A DNA stretch of 64,000 bases from assembly GCF_016612505.1 (NCBI RefSeq), contig NZ_JAENRR010000017.1, positions 1-64,000 on the forward strand. Direction: 5' to 3'. Origin of the DNA: Carboxylicivirga marina. Its GTDB lineage: Bacteria; Bacteroidota; Bacteroidia; Bacteroidales; Marinilabiliaceae. The notes below the pieces were generated by a model. That model saw only the letters and a list, made by a program, of their open reading frames with translations, made no database searches and had not been told where the DNA came from. The translations under genes and the position numbers were made by a program. Within the stretch, counting starts at the first letter, position 1. Each line of letters starts with the position of its first letter. Shown here one piece after another: positions 17,022 through 26,057 of this stretch.

Positions 17022-19952
17022 CTATTTTTTAAGCACCTGAGCAGATCGTTCTTTATACTTGACGATATATACCCCTCTATTCAGGTGTGACAAGTCAACA
17101 TTTACAATTTCCTGCATCGAAGGTTCTACATAGGCTAAGAGCTTACCACCCATATCATACACATTAATTACTTGTTCGTGTAGTTCAGTAATAAAAACGC
17201 TTAACTTTCCTGATGTCGGATTAGGTGTTACTTTTAATGTACTTTGTACCTTTGGGGCAAAAATAGCCGTACTGGAACTATTGACATCTATTCCGGCTGT
17301 AAAACTCCATACTTCTCCTTTACTTACTCCTTCTGGCGTAACAGCATCAACTCGCCAATAATAAGTTTGATTAGCGCTTAAAACGCCAGGAGATACTATA
17401 TTATTAGAAAACTCACCCAGATATTCCGGCGAAGACACGGTGGCTGATTCCACCGATACGGATGATGTACCAAAGTATACACGATGCGAGGAAGCATTAT
17501 ACCCTTGACGCCACATCAGGTCAACTGTATCGCTATTAGATATTCCACTATTCAATGGTATAGGATGGGTAGCATATGCTTCTTTTCTGCCCGGAATCCA
17601 GTAGTGAGTGTCATTGAATTCATAAGCCCCAATATCCGGAGCATCACCTATAAATCCATCGGTAACACCACTAAGTTCCATGCCTTCATCAATTAAGGCA
17701 CTGTTTTTACCCGGTCTGAAATCGCGATTTGTTGCATCATTTAACTGAGTACTCACTTCTGCTTGCGGTGTTTGCTCTGTTCCTATCCAGCAACTCTCAA
17801 TAATACCAGCCGGAGGGATGTTTGCACCCGAATTGCTTCCGCTAATAATACCTGCTATATTATTTCTTACAACGGTATTAACATTTACACCACCATGTGC
17901 TTCATCATTGAAAATACTAATATCTGCTCCTACATTATCAAAGGTAGTATTATTGTAAATCGTATGATAATCACCCTTAGGGATCATTGGCTTAGAACCC
18001 CATACCACATTATAATCCATTCTTCCATAAGTTCCATAAACAGCAGGACTATTCCATGGCGAATCAAAACGTAGGCCATATTTTACGGTATTCATCACCC
18101 AATTATGCGTCATTACAGCTCCGTCGGATTCTGAGGCATCAGCCTGAATAGCAGCTCCATCATTTTGTAAGCCACCCTGTTTTGACACTAGGTTATACTC
18201 AATTTTGTTGCTTAAGCCCATTTTAATTCCCACTGAGTTTCCGCCGTAAGACATGGTGTTGTATCTGAACGTCAGATCATTGGCATTACGCGCGTTCACC
18301 ATAACATCATGCAGTGACCCCACACAACTGTAATCTATCTGGTAGAAAGAACAGTTATCAATAGTATCGTTTTTACCTATAATCTCCATTCCTGTACCAT
18401 CTGCATACTGAAATGCACAGTTGCGAATAACATTGTATGAATCTAAGATCGATGATCCGGCATTTACAATTGTTGGCGCTGCTTTGGTAATCTCTCCCAA
18501 CATTCGTCTGGAATAACTTGGAAACGTAACATCACTGTTTTCTATGGTACAGTTTGTTGAGTTGTTAACAGCAAATGTACACGCAAAAAAGTCTATGTCT
18601 TTAAATACTATATGTGTTGAAAAACTAACGCTTAAGCCATAAGTAAGTCGTTTACCTGTAATACTCTTGCCGGTCGGATTTTGACCATCTTCAGCATACA
18701 AATACAGTTCGTTGCTTGCTTTGTTATAATACCATTCGTTGGGTGCATCCAAACATGCCAGACTGGCTTCGAAAAAATATTTCCCGTGTGTTTTTTTATG
18801 ATGATATTGACCTTCGTTAAAGTTGGTTGAATAGGTAAATGTGGCACTACTGCCACCGTGCGATTCTACTGTTTCGGCAAATGATAACCAGGAACCAACA
18901 TTTAAGATGGCTATGGCCCCAGTAAAATCTTCTGTTTGACCGGCCAGATTAAGCGTCCCGTCATCAACCATAATACCATAGCTACTATCATCACTCTGGT
19001 GCCCCCAGTGGTTTTCATTATCCCACATTTCATCAGTCCATGCTTTGGCATTGGGCCAACGTGCTGATGTAACCATATTATCATTGACAAACAGTTGCCA
19101 GATATCGGTTGAGAAGTTTGTTTTATAGATGTTACCACTATATACTTGCCACGTCTGATTAATATCTACTGTACCATCAATCACCACCTGATGCCCGGGA
19201 TAAGCCTGAAAAGTAATCTTATCCTGTTCGTTTCCCTGCTTTGATGACAAACTTACTGCCTCTCGATATCTACCTTCTTTAATGTAGCAGGTCTCACCAG
19301 CCTTAATTACATTAGCTGCTTTTTGTATCGTTTTAAAAGGTGAAGACTCTGAACCGTCATTATTATCATTGCCATCTGCAGTTGATACATAGTAGTTTTT
19401 TACCGACGTATCATCAGCCGCCACTATTTTTACGTCATCAATCCAATACGAACCAGTATTATAGGCCAGATGAAACATAAGCTGATAGTCACTTCTGGTG
19501 GCAGTATATGTACTACTAAACGTATACTCTTTCATTTGGTCTGTTAGCGTGAACACATGCAGGTCGCTATTACCATTGTTACTATCACGTAACTTAAGCC
19601 GTAGTTGCTGACCATCAACCTGCCCTTGGGCGTAGAAGGAGTAATTTACAACATCACCATTCTTAAAGCTTAACTCACTATCGCTAGCTGTTTGAAATGC
19701 TATATTGTAAGGATACTCAGGTGAGCCCAAAGCACCAATATCGACACGTAACTGTTTGTTTCCTGAACTTTCTTCAATAAAGAAATTGGCTTGTACACCA
19801 TTACCCGGTGACTTAAATTGCCAGCCATCTATTGAGCCTGCAATTTCTCCCACTGGGGTGTTTTCAAAATCACCATTCACAATCTGTTGTTGAGCATTAC
19901 TATTTCCCAATTCAACGAGCATGAAAAACAATGCTATAATTATTTTATGCAT
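17022..19952 (-). CDS. Secreted beta-helix protein 3 with N-terminal carbohydrate-binding-like and C-terminal T9SS domains
   Basis: About 976 residues from Met at 19952, which opens a clean signal peptide (MHKIIIALFFMLVELGNSNA). An upstream in-frame Met at 20006 would put a charged leader before it and is less likely. After the signal comes a jelly-roll domain (about 20-190, VNGDFENTPVG, SYWIDDVKIV) like the CBM4/9/22 group. Then the paralogue core follows: YYVSTADGNDNNDG, ARWPNA, parallel beta-helix, WIPGRK, fibronectin-III-like domain and a T9SS sorting domain (KVTPNPTSGKLSVFI to the final KK). It is the only one of the four paralogues with a recognisable binding module. It begins 10 bp after a truncated SusC remnant and may use that gene's promoter. 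Confidence 0.85.
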   Translation of the reverse strand: MHKIIIALFFMLVELGNSNAQQQIVNGDFENTPVGEIAGSIDGWQFKSPGNGVQANFFIEESSGNKQLRVDIGALGSPEYPYNIAFQTASDSELSFKNGDVVNYSFYAQGQVDGQQLRLKLRDSNNGNSDLHVFTLTDQMKEYTFSSTYTATRSDYQLMFHLAYNTGSYWIDDVKIVAADDTSVKNYYVSTADGNDNNDGSESSPFKTIQKAANVIKAGETCYIKEGRYREAVSLSSKQGNEQDKITFQAYPGHQVVIDGTVDINQTWQVYSGNIYKTNFSTDIWQLFVNDNMVTSARWPNAKAWTDEMWDNENHWGHQSDDSSYGIMVDDGTLNLAGQTEDFTGAIAILNVGSWLSFAETVESHGGSSATFTYSTNFNEGQYHHKKTHGKYFFEASLACLDAPNEWYYNKASNELYLYAEDGQNPTGKSITGKRLTYGLSVSFSTHIVFKDIDFFACTFAVNNSTNCTIENSDVTFPSYSRRMLGEITKAAPTIVNAGSSILDSYNVIRNCAFQYADGTGMEIIGKNDTIDNCSFYQIDYSCVGSLHDVMVNARNANDLTFRYNTMSYGGNSVGIKMGLSNKIEYNLVSKQGGLQNDGAAIQADASESDGAVMTHNWVMNTVKYGLRFDSPWNSPAVYGTYGRMDYNVVWGSKPMIPKGDYHTIYNNTTFDNVGADISIFNDEAHGGVNVNTVVRNNIAGIISGSNSGANIPPAGIIESCWIGTEQTPQAEVSTQLNDATNRDFRPGKNSALIDEGMELSGVTDGFIGDAPDIGAYEFNDTHYWIPGRKEAYATHPIPLNSGISNSDTVDLMWRQGYNASSHRVYFGTSSVSVESATVSSPEYLGEFSNNIVSPGVLSANQTYYWRVDAVTPEGVSKGEVWSFTAGIDVNSSSTAIFAPKVQSTLKVTPNPTSGKLSVFITELHEQVINVYDMGGKLLAYVEPSMQEIVNVDLSHLNRGVYIVKYKERSAQVLKK

Positions 19953-19962
19953 GAGCTTGCTT

Positions 19963-20280
19963 TTAATTATTATATGCAAAGAAAACCTCTTTCGTTTCCA
20001 TACCAATAAATGAGAAACTTACAATAACGTTTTGACCTGATAGTGTCAGATTGTATTCACCATCCATATTAGTAATGGTAACAGTAGTTGTTCCTTTCTC
20101 AACAACATTAACACCTGGAATAGGATCACCAGTATTATCTGTAACTAAACCGCTAATACTATGCCCATCCTGCGCCATTACATGGCCTGAATACAACAGT
20201 ATTAGCAATGCGACTAGCATTTTAGCCAGATCTCGCATATTAAACATCTTTTTCATAAAATGTTCTTTAGACTTTTTCAT
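19963..20280 (-). pseudogene. SusC remnant: signal peptide and regulatory domain only
   Basis: A 105-residue open frame with signal peptide and carboxypeptidase-regulatory-like domain (GLVTDNTGDPIPGVNVVEKG, FSFIGMETKEV) that matches the first 110 residues of SusC-like transporters such as the one at 13287-16535 (FSFIGMETQEI). It stops in FFAYNN before the TonB box, plug and barrel, so it cannot transport. No SusD follows; beta-helix gene 3 starts 10 bp later. A deletion that fused a susC 5' end to the beta-helix gene is the simplest explanation. The fragment may still be expressed as a small secreted protein. Confidence 0.8.
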
Positions 20281-20561
20281 TTAAACTTCCCTTTAGCAAC
20301 TGTATCGTGCTTGTTACTTTTTGTCAATTTCAAAATTGCTAACACATTTTAACATTTTGTATTACGATCTTCCCATTCACTATAACAATTACACCCACAA
20401 CATAAACACCTCAATTTCTACACCTTACACAATACAACACATACTAAATGTGCTATTTGTGTTAAAATTTAGAAAGTTCATACAAATATTAAGAGTATTT
20501 TTTTCCAGGCAACCAGTTACAACAATTGCCCTTCAACAAGTACAGAATAACTCTATACGAC

Positions 20562-23500
20562 TTATAGGTTTCTGGCGTCTTTAACAAAATCAGTTGGTGT
20601 TTTACCATACTTTTGCCTGAAACACTTACCAAAGTATGAGGCACTGGTAAAGCCAACTGAGAAAACAATTTCTGTTACGCGTAAATTGGTCGAATGCATC
20701 ATTTCTACAGCCTTTTTTAAGCGGTAGTTTCTGATATATTCTACGGCTGATAAATCAGTAATACTTTTCAGTTTCCGGTACAGTTGCATACGACTATAAC
20801 CGAGTGATGATTCGATATCTTTAACAGACAATTCTGAGTTAGAAAGATTTTCTTCAATTATGGCGTCGATATTTTTCAGAAATGATTTATCCTCGGCATT
20901 AAAGTCAATCTCTTCTAGAGTCATTTCACCCGATAACGACAGGTATTTTTGTTTGAGTTTACTTCTTAACTCCAACAACTTCTGAATTCGGGTTATAAGA
21001 TGTTCAAGGTGAAATGGCTTAGGAATGTATGAATCTGCACCAGCTTTTAAGCCCTCTATGCGTTGCTCAGTTTGTGCATTAGCTGTAAGTAATATGATTG
21101 GTATATGATTTGTTTTTTCATCCTCTTTTACCAATTTACACATTTCGTATCCATCCATATTTGGCATCATCACATCCGAGATAATCAAATCAGGTATGCG
21201 CTCCATTGCTAATTCAAATCCCTGCTGACCATCTTCAGCTTCAATAACCTTAAAGTGCTTTTTCAGATAATCAACCAGAAACTCACGAATTTCATTATTA
21301 TCCTCAACCACAAGTATTTCATGATCATGAAATATAATTTCCTCATTCAAATTTTCAACACTATTTTGGATAACAAAAGGGGCATCATCGTACTTATTAT
21401 GCGCATTTCCAATTGCTTCTTGTACTTGTTGATCAGATACTTCCTCATCATCTACATTACCTTCTTGTATCCTTGGAATAATAACATAAAAGCTAGCTCC
21501 TTTCCCTTCGTCTGACTCTGCAAAAATTACTCCGTTATGCAATTCGATTAGCATCTTTGAGTATGCCAACCCGATACCAACACCCTTATCTACATTGGTA
21601 TAACTGTCATTTTTGTTGACTTGATAAAACTCTTCAAAAACCTTATTAACCTGATCTGCTGCAATACCTTTACCATTGTCACTTACAACAACTTGCAGAT
21701 AATCCGACAATTGGCTTTTTTTATTCAATACACTAATTCTATCGCCATAAGAAGCATTAACATCAGAAAGCTGAATATTAATACTCCCTCCCTCTTGGGT
21801 ATACTTAATCGCATTTGCCAATAGGTTGCTAATGACCTTTTCAATTTTGTCAGGATCAAATATCACATCCAGCTTTTCAAACTCACTACTAAAATTAAAT
21901 TCATAGTTTTTGTTTGCTGCATAAACCTTAAAGGATTCACTAATCTCACGCGTAAAGTCAACAAAATCAGTTTTCACAAAACTAGCTGGTAAGTGTCCTG
22001 CTTCAACTTTTCTAAAATCAAGTAATTGATTCACTAACTGCAACATGCGATTAGAGTTTTTACCGATGCTGGATAGATTTGATTTTGCATTTGAAAAATC
22101 CTGTGAATTAAGTGTTTTATCAACAAGACCAGATATTATTGTCAAAGGTGTTTTTAACTCATGAGAAATATTAGTAAAGAAATTAAGCTTTGCCTTGTTT
22201 AGCTCAATGGAATTTTTGCGCTCCATTTTCTCAAGTTGCAACTGGCTTCGCAATTGCTGACGCCTATACTGAAACCTTAAGCCTACAATGCTTAATCCAA
22301 CAATTGTAAATAAGTAGAGCATAAAAGCCCACCACGTTTCATACCAATGTGGCTGCAGGTAAAGATCAATTTGCGCATAGTCATCGCTAAAAACACCCCC
22401 GGTTGATGAGGCGGCAACCCTAAAGGTGTAATGCCCATGGTTCAAATGCGCATAAGCGGCAAGTCTTTGATCAGAATCAACAGTAATCCAATCCTTATCA
22501 GCACCTAATAATTGGTACTTATATTTTATTTTTTCCGGGTTTGCGAATTGCAATGAAGCAAATTCAACTGAAAATGAATGCTGATTAGGCTCTAATATCA
22601 ATTCTTGTAAATCACTGTTGGCTGATTTTTCATTTCGATACTGATAGGCCCAAAAAGGAACATCTTTTTGTAATACATTCAATTTTGTTATTTGCACCTG
22701 AGGTAGCTTTACCACGCTACTAAAATCCTCAGGTTTAAAATAAGTAAAGCCACTTGTTCCACCAAATAACAGATACCCATCGCTATTTTTTAGGGCTGAC
22801 CATTTCCTGAAATTATTATTCTGAAGCCCATCAAACACATTATAATTAACAAATGTTTCTTCTTTTATTCTAAAACATGAAATACCATCGTCAGTACTGA
22901 TCCATAAACTATCATCACTGGTATTAAGGATAGCATATACTGCATCGTTAGGTAAACCATTCTTCTTTCTATACGATGTCCTGGTATATTTGTGCACTTG
23001 TTCACTTGGCAATAATTTAACTAATCCATGTCCAAATGTTGCCATCCACATGTTTTTTTGTGCATCCTCATAAAATGAAAACACAGGAACATCAGCTATA
23101 TCATTAAGTTCAGATATATTAACCAGTTCCTTTACTTGATATTCCTCATCAAACTTCATTTTAAAAATACCATGGTGCAAAGTGGCAACCCATAAGTACT
23201 CATCTTCATCGTAATACAACGCAGAAACACTTATATCTTCAAAACGTAAATCTTTTATGAAAATAAATTGAGGATTCGTATTTGCGTCTTCTATTAAGGC
23301 CAAACCACCTCTGGCGTGGTTAGCCATCCAAATAATGCCGTTTCTGTCTTCATAAAAGAAATGTACGCTGCCCAAAGGCAATGCAGGCTTAGTGCTTGCA
23401 TCATAAGTCGTTACACTCCCAACCTCACCTTCATTATTTATACGCACCCTTTTTATTCCAAGGCCGTCATAACTAAGCCAGAGATTTCCGTTACTATCGT

Positions 23501-24833
23501 AACAAGTGGCCCAACAATTGGCATTATTACTCAAGCCAACTTCCTTATTAAAATTAGAATAATACTTTACCTTTTGTTCATCAATTTTTAGACGATTAAT
23601 ACCGCCTGAATGGGTACCAAGCCATATATTTCCATTTTTGTCACCGCTTATCTGATTAATAAAACGATCGGTTAAAATACCACTTTTACCATCTTTTCGG
23701 TGCCCGACTGTGAAGAAGGGTTTTCGGTGTAAATCACATTTATACAAGCCGCCCCTATATGTCCCTAACCACAAAATACCACTTTTATCGACCAACACTC
23801 TACTAAAGTCACCTCCATTAAAGTCATCTTTATTCTTTCTAAGGGGATAAGATGCGAGCTCTTCATAATTCGAATTTAGCTCAAGAATACCTGTTCGCCA
23901 ACTCACCAATAGCAACCTTCCATCCTCCTTTACAATAATTTGATTAATTTTTCTGTTTGTATAATTGTCAGGAAGTTGAATGCGTGTCTCGCTTGTATTA
24001 TACAGTAATTCATCATTACGTTCCAGCACCTTTGATATCCCGTTTGGCAGTGATACAACCATGTCACCATTAGCATTTTCAACAAAAAAAGAAATATAAC
24101 CTTTTTTACCAATACTCTGCACCACTGGCTTACCCTCATTCAATACAATCTTAATCAAGTAATTACGAAAGGACGTCCATATATTTCCTTTTGAATCCTG
24201 ACTGATGGAGTTAATGCGTAATGCACCTACATGTTCGATTTTAGGTGACACAATTGCAGGATAAATAATTTTTATAATATCACTAGAAGTCTCGTTTAGC
24301 AGAACCAATGCCATATTATCATCGGTTCCTAACCATATTCGTCTTGGATTTTCGCGATCGATACATATACTCCTGAAGCTTGTTAGACCAGTATGTTTTA
24401 GGTCAAAACGGGTAAAGTTATCGGCAACAGGGTTGTATCGGTTAATAACACTGTTCGTCAGACACCAAATACTACCATTCCTACCCTTCTGGATATCGAC
24501 CAATTGATTATGACTGATACTATTAGGGTTATTCTCTTCGTTGGAATAGGTTTTGAATTTGTAGCCATCGTATTGGAATAAGCCATTGGGTGTGGCAAAC
24601 CACATAAAACCTCTTGAATCTTGCAGTATATCGGAAACTGAATTCTGAGAAAATCCTTGTTCGATACCGATGTTTTGAAACTGAAGAGTGGAGTTGACTA
24701 CTTCAACTTGTGCATAAGAAGAGTGGACAGCGATCAACATAGAAGTAATCACCCAAAGTTGAATACTTTGTCTTTTAATTTTACCAGAACACTCCCCTAT
24801 ACTTATCATATTAAACCAGTTAGTTACTTTCAC
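20562..24833 (-). CDS. Hybrid two-component system regulator (HTCS)
   Basis: A 1423-residue one-protein sensor and regulator of the type that controls glycan-utilisation loci. Order: signal segment (to about residue 41), two-component propeller repeats (about 50-690, such as DSRGFMWFATPNGLFQYDGY), Y_Y_Y domain (about 735-800), transmembrane helix (about 833-855), histidine kinase with ISHELKTP (His891), ATPase domain, receiver with ISDVMMP (Asp1220) and a C-terminal AraC-type helix-turn-helix (about 1320-1420). The sensor would bind an oligosaccharide in the periplasm and activate the nearby SusC/SusD and enzyme genes. Met9 is an alternative start. A terminator separates it from the upstream small gene, so it is probably transcribed alone. 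Confidence 0.96.
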   Translation of the reverse strand: MKVTNWFNMISIGECSGKIKRQSIQLWVITSMLIAVHSSYAQVEVVNSTLQFQNIGIEQGFSQNSVSDILQDSRGFMWFATPNGLFQYDGYKFKTYSNEENNPNSISHNQLVDIQKGRNGSIWCLTNSVINRYNPVADNFTRFDLKHTGLTSFRSICIDRENPRRIWLGTDDNMALVLLNETSSDIIKIIYPAIVSPKIEHVGALRINSISQDSKGNIWTSFRNYLIKIVLNEGKPVVQSIGKKGYISFFVENANGDMVVSLPNGISKVLERNDELLYNTSETRIQLPDNYTNRKINQIIVKEDGRLLLVSWRTGILELNSNYEELASYPLRKNKDDFNGGDFSRVLVDKSGILWLGTYRGGLYKCDLHRKPFFTVGHRKDGKSGILTDRFINQISGDKNGNIWLGTHSGGINRLKIDEQKVKYYSNFNKEVGLSNNANCWATCYDSNGNLWLSYDGLGIKRVRINNEGEVGSVTTYDASTKPALPLGSVHFFYEDRNGIIWMANHARGGLALIEDANTNPQFIFIKDLRFEDISVSALYYDEDEYLWVATLHHGIFKMKFDEEYQVKELVNISELNDIADVPVFSFYEDAQKNMWMATFGHGLVKLLPSEQVHKYTRTSYRKKNGLPNDAVYAILNTSDDSLWISTDDGISCFRIKEETFVNYNVFDGLQNNNFRKWSALKNSDGYLLFGGTSGFTYFKPEDFSSVVKLPQVQITKLNVLQKDVPFWAYQYRNEKSANSDLQELILEPNQHSFSVEFASLQFANPEKIKYKYQLLGADKDWITVDSDQRLAAYAHLNHGHYTFRVAASSTGGVFSDDYAQIDLYLQPHWYETWWAFMLYLFTIVGLSIVGLRFQYRRQQLRSQLQLEKMERKNSIELNKAKLNFFTNISHELKTPLTIISGLVDKTLNSQDFSNAKSNLSSIGKNSNRMLQLVNQLLDFRKVEAGHLPASFVKTDFVDFTREISESFKVYAANKNYEFNFSSEFEKLDVIFDPDKIEKVISNLLANAIKYTQEGGSINIQLSDVNASYGDRISVLNKKSQLSDYLQVVVSDNGKGIAADQVNKVFEEFYQVNKNDSYTNVDKGVGIGLAYSKMLIELHNGVIFAESDEGKGASFYVIIPRIQEGNVDDEEVSDQQVQEAIGNAHNKYDDAPFVIQNSVENLNEEIIFHDHEILVVEDNNEIREFLVDYLKKHFKVIEAEDGQQGFELAMERIPDLIISDVMMPNMDGYEMCKLVKEDEKTNHIPIILLTANAQTEQRIEGLKAGADSYIPKPFHLEHLITRIQKLLELRSKLKQKYLSLSGEMTLEEIDFNAEDKSFLKNIDAIIEENLSNSELSVKDIESSLGYSRMQLYRKLKSITDLSAVEYIRNYRLKKAVEMMHSTNLRVTEIVFSVGFTSASYFGKCFRQKYGKTPTDFVKDARNL

Positions 24834-24874
24834 TATTTTAATAGGGTATGGGTGAGATATAAATATTTAGTTGG

Positions 24875-24908
24875 TAAACCTAAATATCCATTGAATTGTT
24901 TTCAGCAA
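24875..24908 (-). promoter_or_regulatory. Possible Bacteroidota-type promoter of the HTCS gene
   Basis: On the minus strand TAGGTTTA (24875-24882) differs in one base from the -7 consensus TANNTTTG and has TTG (24906-24908) 23 bp upstream. It would give a leader of roughly 35 bases before the HTCS start. Weak match. Confidence 0.3.
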
Positions 24909-24912
24909 AAAT

Positions 24913-24949
24913 AAGAAACTGTTTTACAATTAACGTAAAACAGCTTCTT
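24913..24949 (-). terminator. Rho-independent terminator after small secreted protein 1
   Basis: AAGAAACTGTTTTAC (24913-24927) pairs with GTAAAACAGCTTCTT (24935-24949) with one mismatch and a 7 nt loop. On the minus strand it lies 6 bp after the stop codon and runs into ATTTTTG. Confidence 0.8.
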
Positions 24950-24955
24950 CAATAA

Positions 24956-25297
24956 TTATTTCTTATTGGCTTTTCTGTAGTAAGCATTCATTTTCTGAAT
25001 ATTTTCAGCACCTACAATATCCTTAATTTCTTTGGAATATTTTTTAGTCACTTCTTTTCCTAAAGCCTTTGCTTGCTCTTTATTGTCCTTATTTTCAAAC
25101 TTAATAGTGTGCAATTCTTTTTGCTTCTTAGTCACTACCACTAAAAGGTCCTTTTGTTGTTGATCATCGAGATCACAAACTTCCACCCAGGTTTTCAGAT
25201 TCTTTTCTGCAACCTTGACATAAGGCTCCTTGTTTTGTGCATTAGCTGCTATGCAAATAAATAATAGAGCCAGCATTAATAGATTTTTCATATTCAT
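24956..25297 (-). CDS. Small secreted protein 1 of the CxLxxxQ family
   Basis: A 113-residue protein with a signal peptide (cut after ANA, about residue 20) and a charged, helical mature part. It shares two motifs with the proteins at 25467-25844 and 28701-29078: C-x-L-[DN]-[DE]-x-Q (CDLDDQQ here) followed by a Q-x-E helix, and later [IV]G-x-x-N/I-[MI]-x-x-M (VGAENIQKM). The helix layout recalls periplasmic Spy/CpxP-like LTxxQ proteins, but I cannot assign a family. No enzymatic residues are evident. It lies just upstream of the HTCS gene, with its own terminator. Confidence 0.7.
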   Translation of the reverse strand: MNMKNLLMLALLFICIAANAQNKEPYVKVAEKNLKTWVEVCDLDDQQQKDLLVVVTKKQKELHTIKFENKDNKEQAKALGKEVTKKYSKEIKDIVGAENIQKMNAYYRKANKK

Positions 25298-25350
25298 TAT
25301 TTTTTAATTTATGTATGTGTAATTTCAATTTAGTTCATCACATGCACTTA

Positions 25351-25471
25351 TTATACCAATTGTACTTCAAAATGCGCTTAAAGCCATTTTGATCGTTACA
25401 ATGATAAATGCCGATATTTAATCAAAGCACCTTGATTTTAAGGTGCATTTTGATTAGTAAACGGTACTATA
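25351..25471. repeat. Dispersed ~120 bp palindromic repeat, copy 1
   Basis: This segment is closely similar to the reverse complement of 40381-40499. Its ends are imperfect inverted repeats (TTATACCAATTGTA at one end, TAGTAAACGGTACTATA at the other), with further internal symmetry around CAAAATGCGCTTAAAGCC and AAGGTGCATTTTGATT. It overlaps the stop codon of the gene at 25467-25844. Confidence 0.75.
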
Positions 25472-25844
25472 CCTTTGCATTTATTAAATCGTTCATATCC
25501 ATTCCGATCTGTGTATTCCAATAAGCATCCATCAAACGCATGTTTATTTCACCTACTTCTTTCTCAATTTTAGGATTATAAAGCGATCGAATTTTATCAA
25601 CCTCTATCTGTTGCTTATTCTTGTCTCCTTTATTAGCTTTTCGAACATCATAAATCTCGCTTTGCCTTTCGATTAACAATGTGTACAATGCGGTTTCTTG
25701 CTTTTCATTTAAGGAACAAACCTCTTTCCATGCATGCATAATTTTGTCCACTACTCTTTTACAGGCATCTTCTTTGGACGTTTTTTGAATAGCATTGGCA
25801 TTCACCGCCATCGCTATCAGAAACAAGAATAATAACTTTTTCAT
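25467..25844 (-). CDS. Small secreted protein 2 of the CxLxxxQ family
   Basis: A 125-residue protein with a signal peptide (MKKLLFLFLIAMAVNANA). The mature part contains CSLNEKQETALYTLLIERQSE and VGEINMRLM, the two motifs shared with the proteins at 24956-25297 and 28701-29078; it is closest to the latter (LNE-Q-TALY-LLI-RQ-E). Predicted helical and periplasmic. Its last codons and stop lie in the end of a ~120 bp dispersed repeat, so the C-terminus may have been altered by that element. Function unknown. Confidence 0.7.
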   Translation of the reverse strand: MKKLLFLFLIAMAVNANAIQKTSKEDACKRVVDKIMHAWKEVCSLNEKQETALYTLLIERQSEIYDVRKANKGDKNKQQIEVDKIRSLYNPKIEKEVGEINMRLMDAYWNTQIGMDMNDLINAKV

Positions 25845-26057
25845 AGATTATTTTTTACAAAATCATTTGACACCAAATTGTTTCTGAATATTACTATTCT
25901 GCCAGTATCACTAGCTGACTTATAGTATTATTAGCTGTTTGTAAAAGTATAATTTCCTTCAATCTTCCTATATAACGAAATGCACAAATACTATTATTTA
26001 TATCACCTAAGGAGATCTACAAACTATTCAGTAGCACAAAAGGTTGGTAAAAGCTGT

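Noticed and set aside
19953-20006. Longer N-terminus for beta-helix protein 3
   Set aside because: It overlaps the SusC remnant and puts a basic leader ahead of a perfect signal peptide that starts at 19952.
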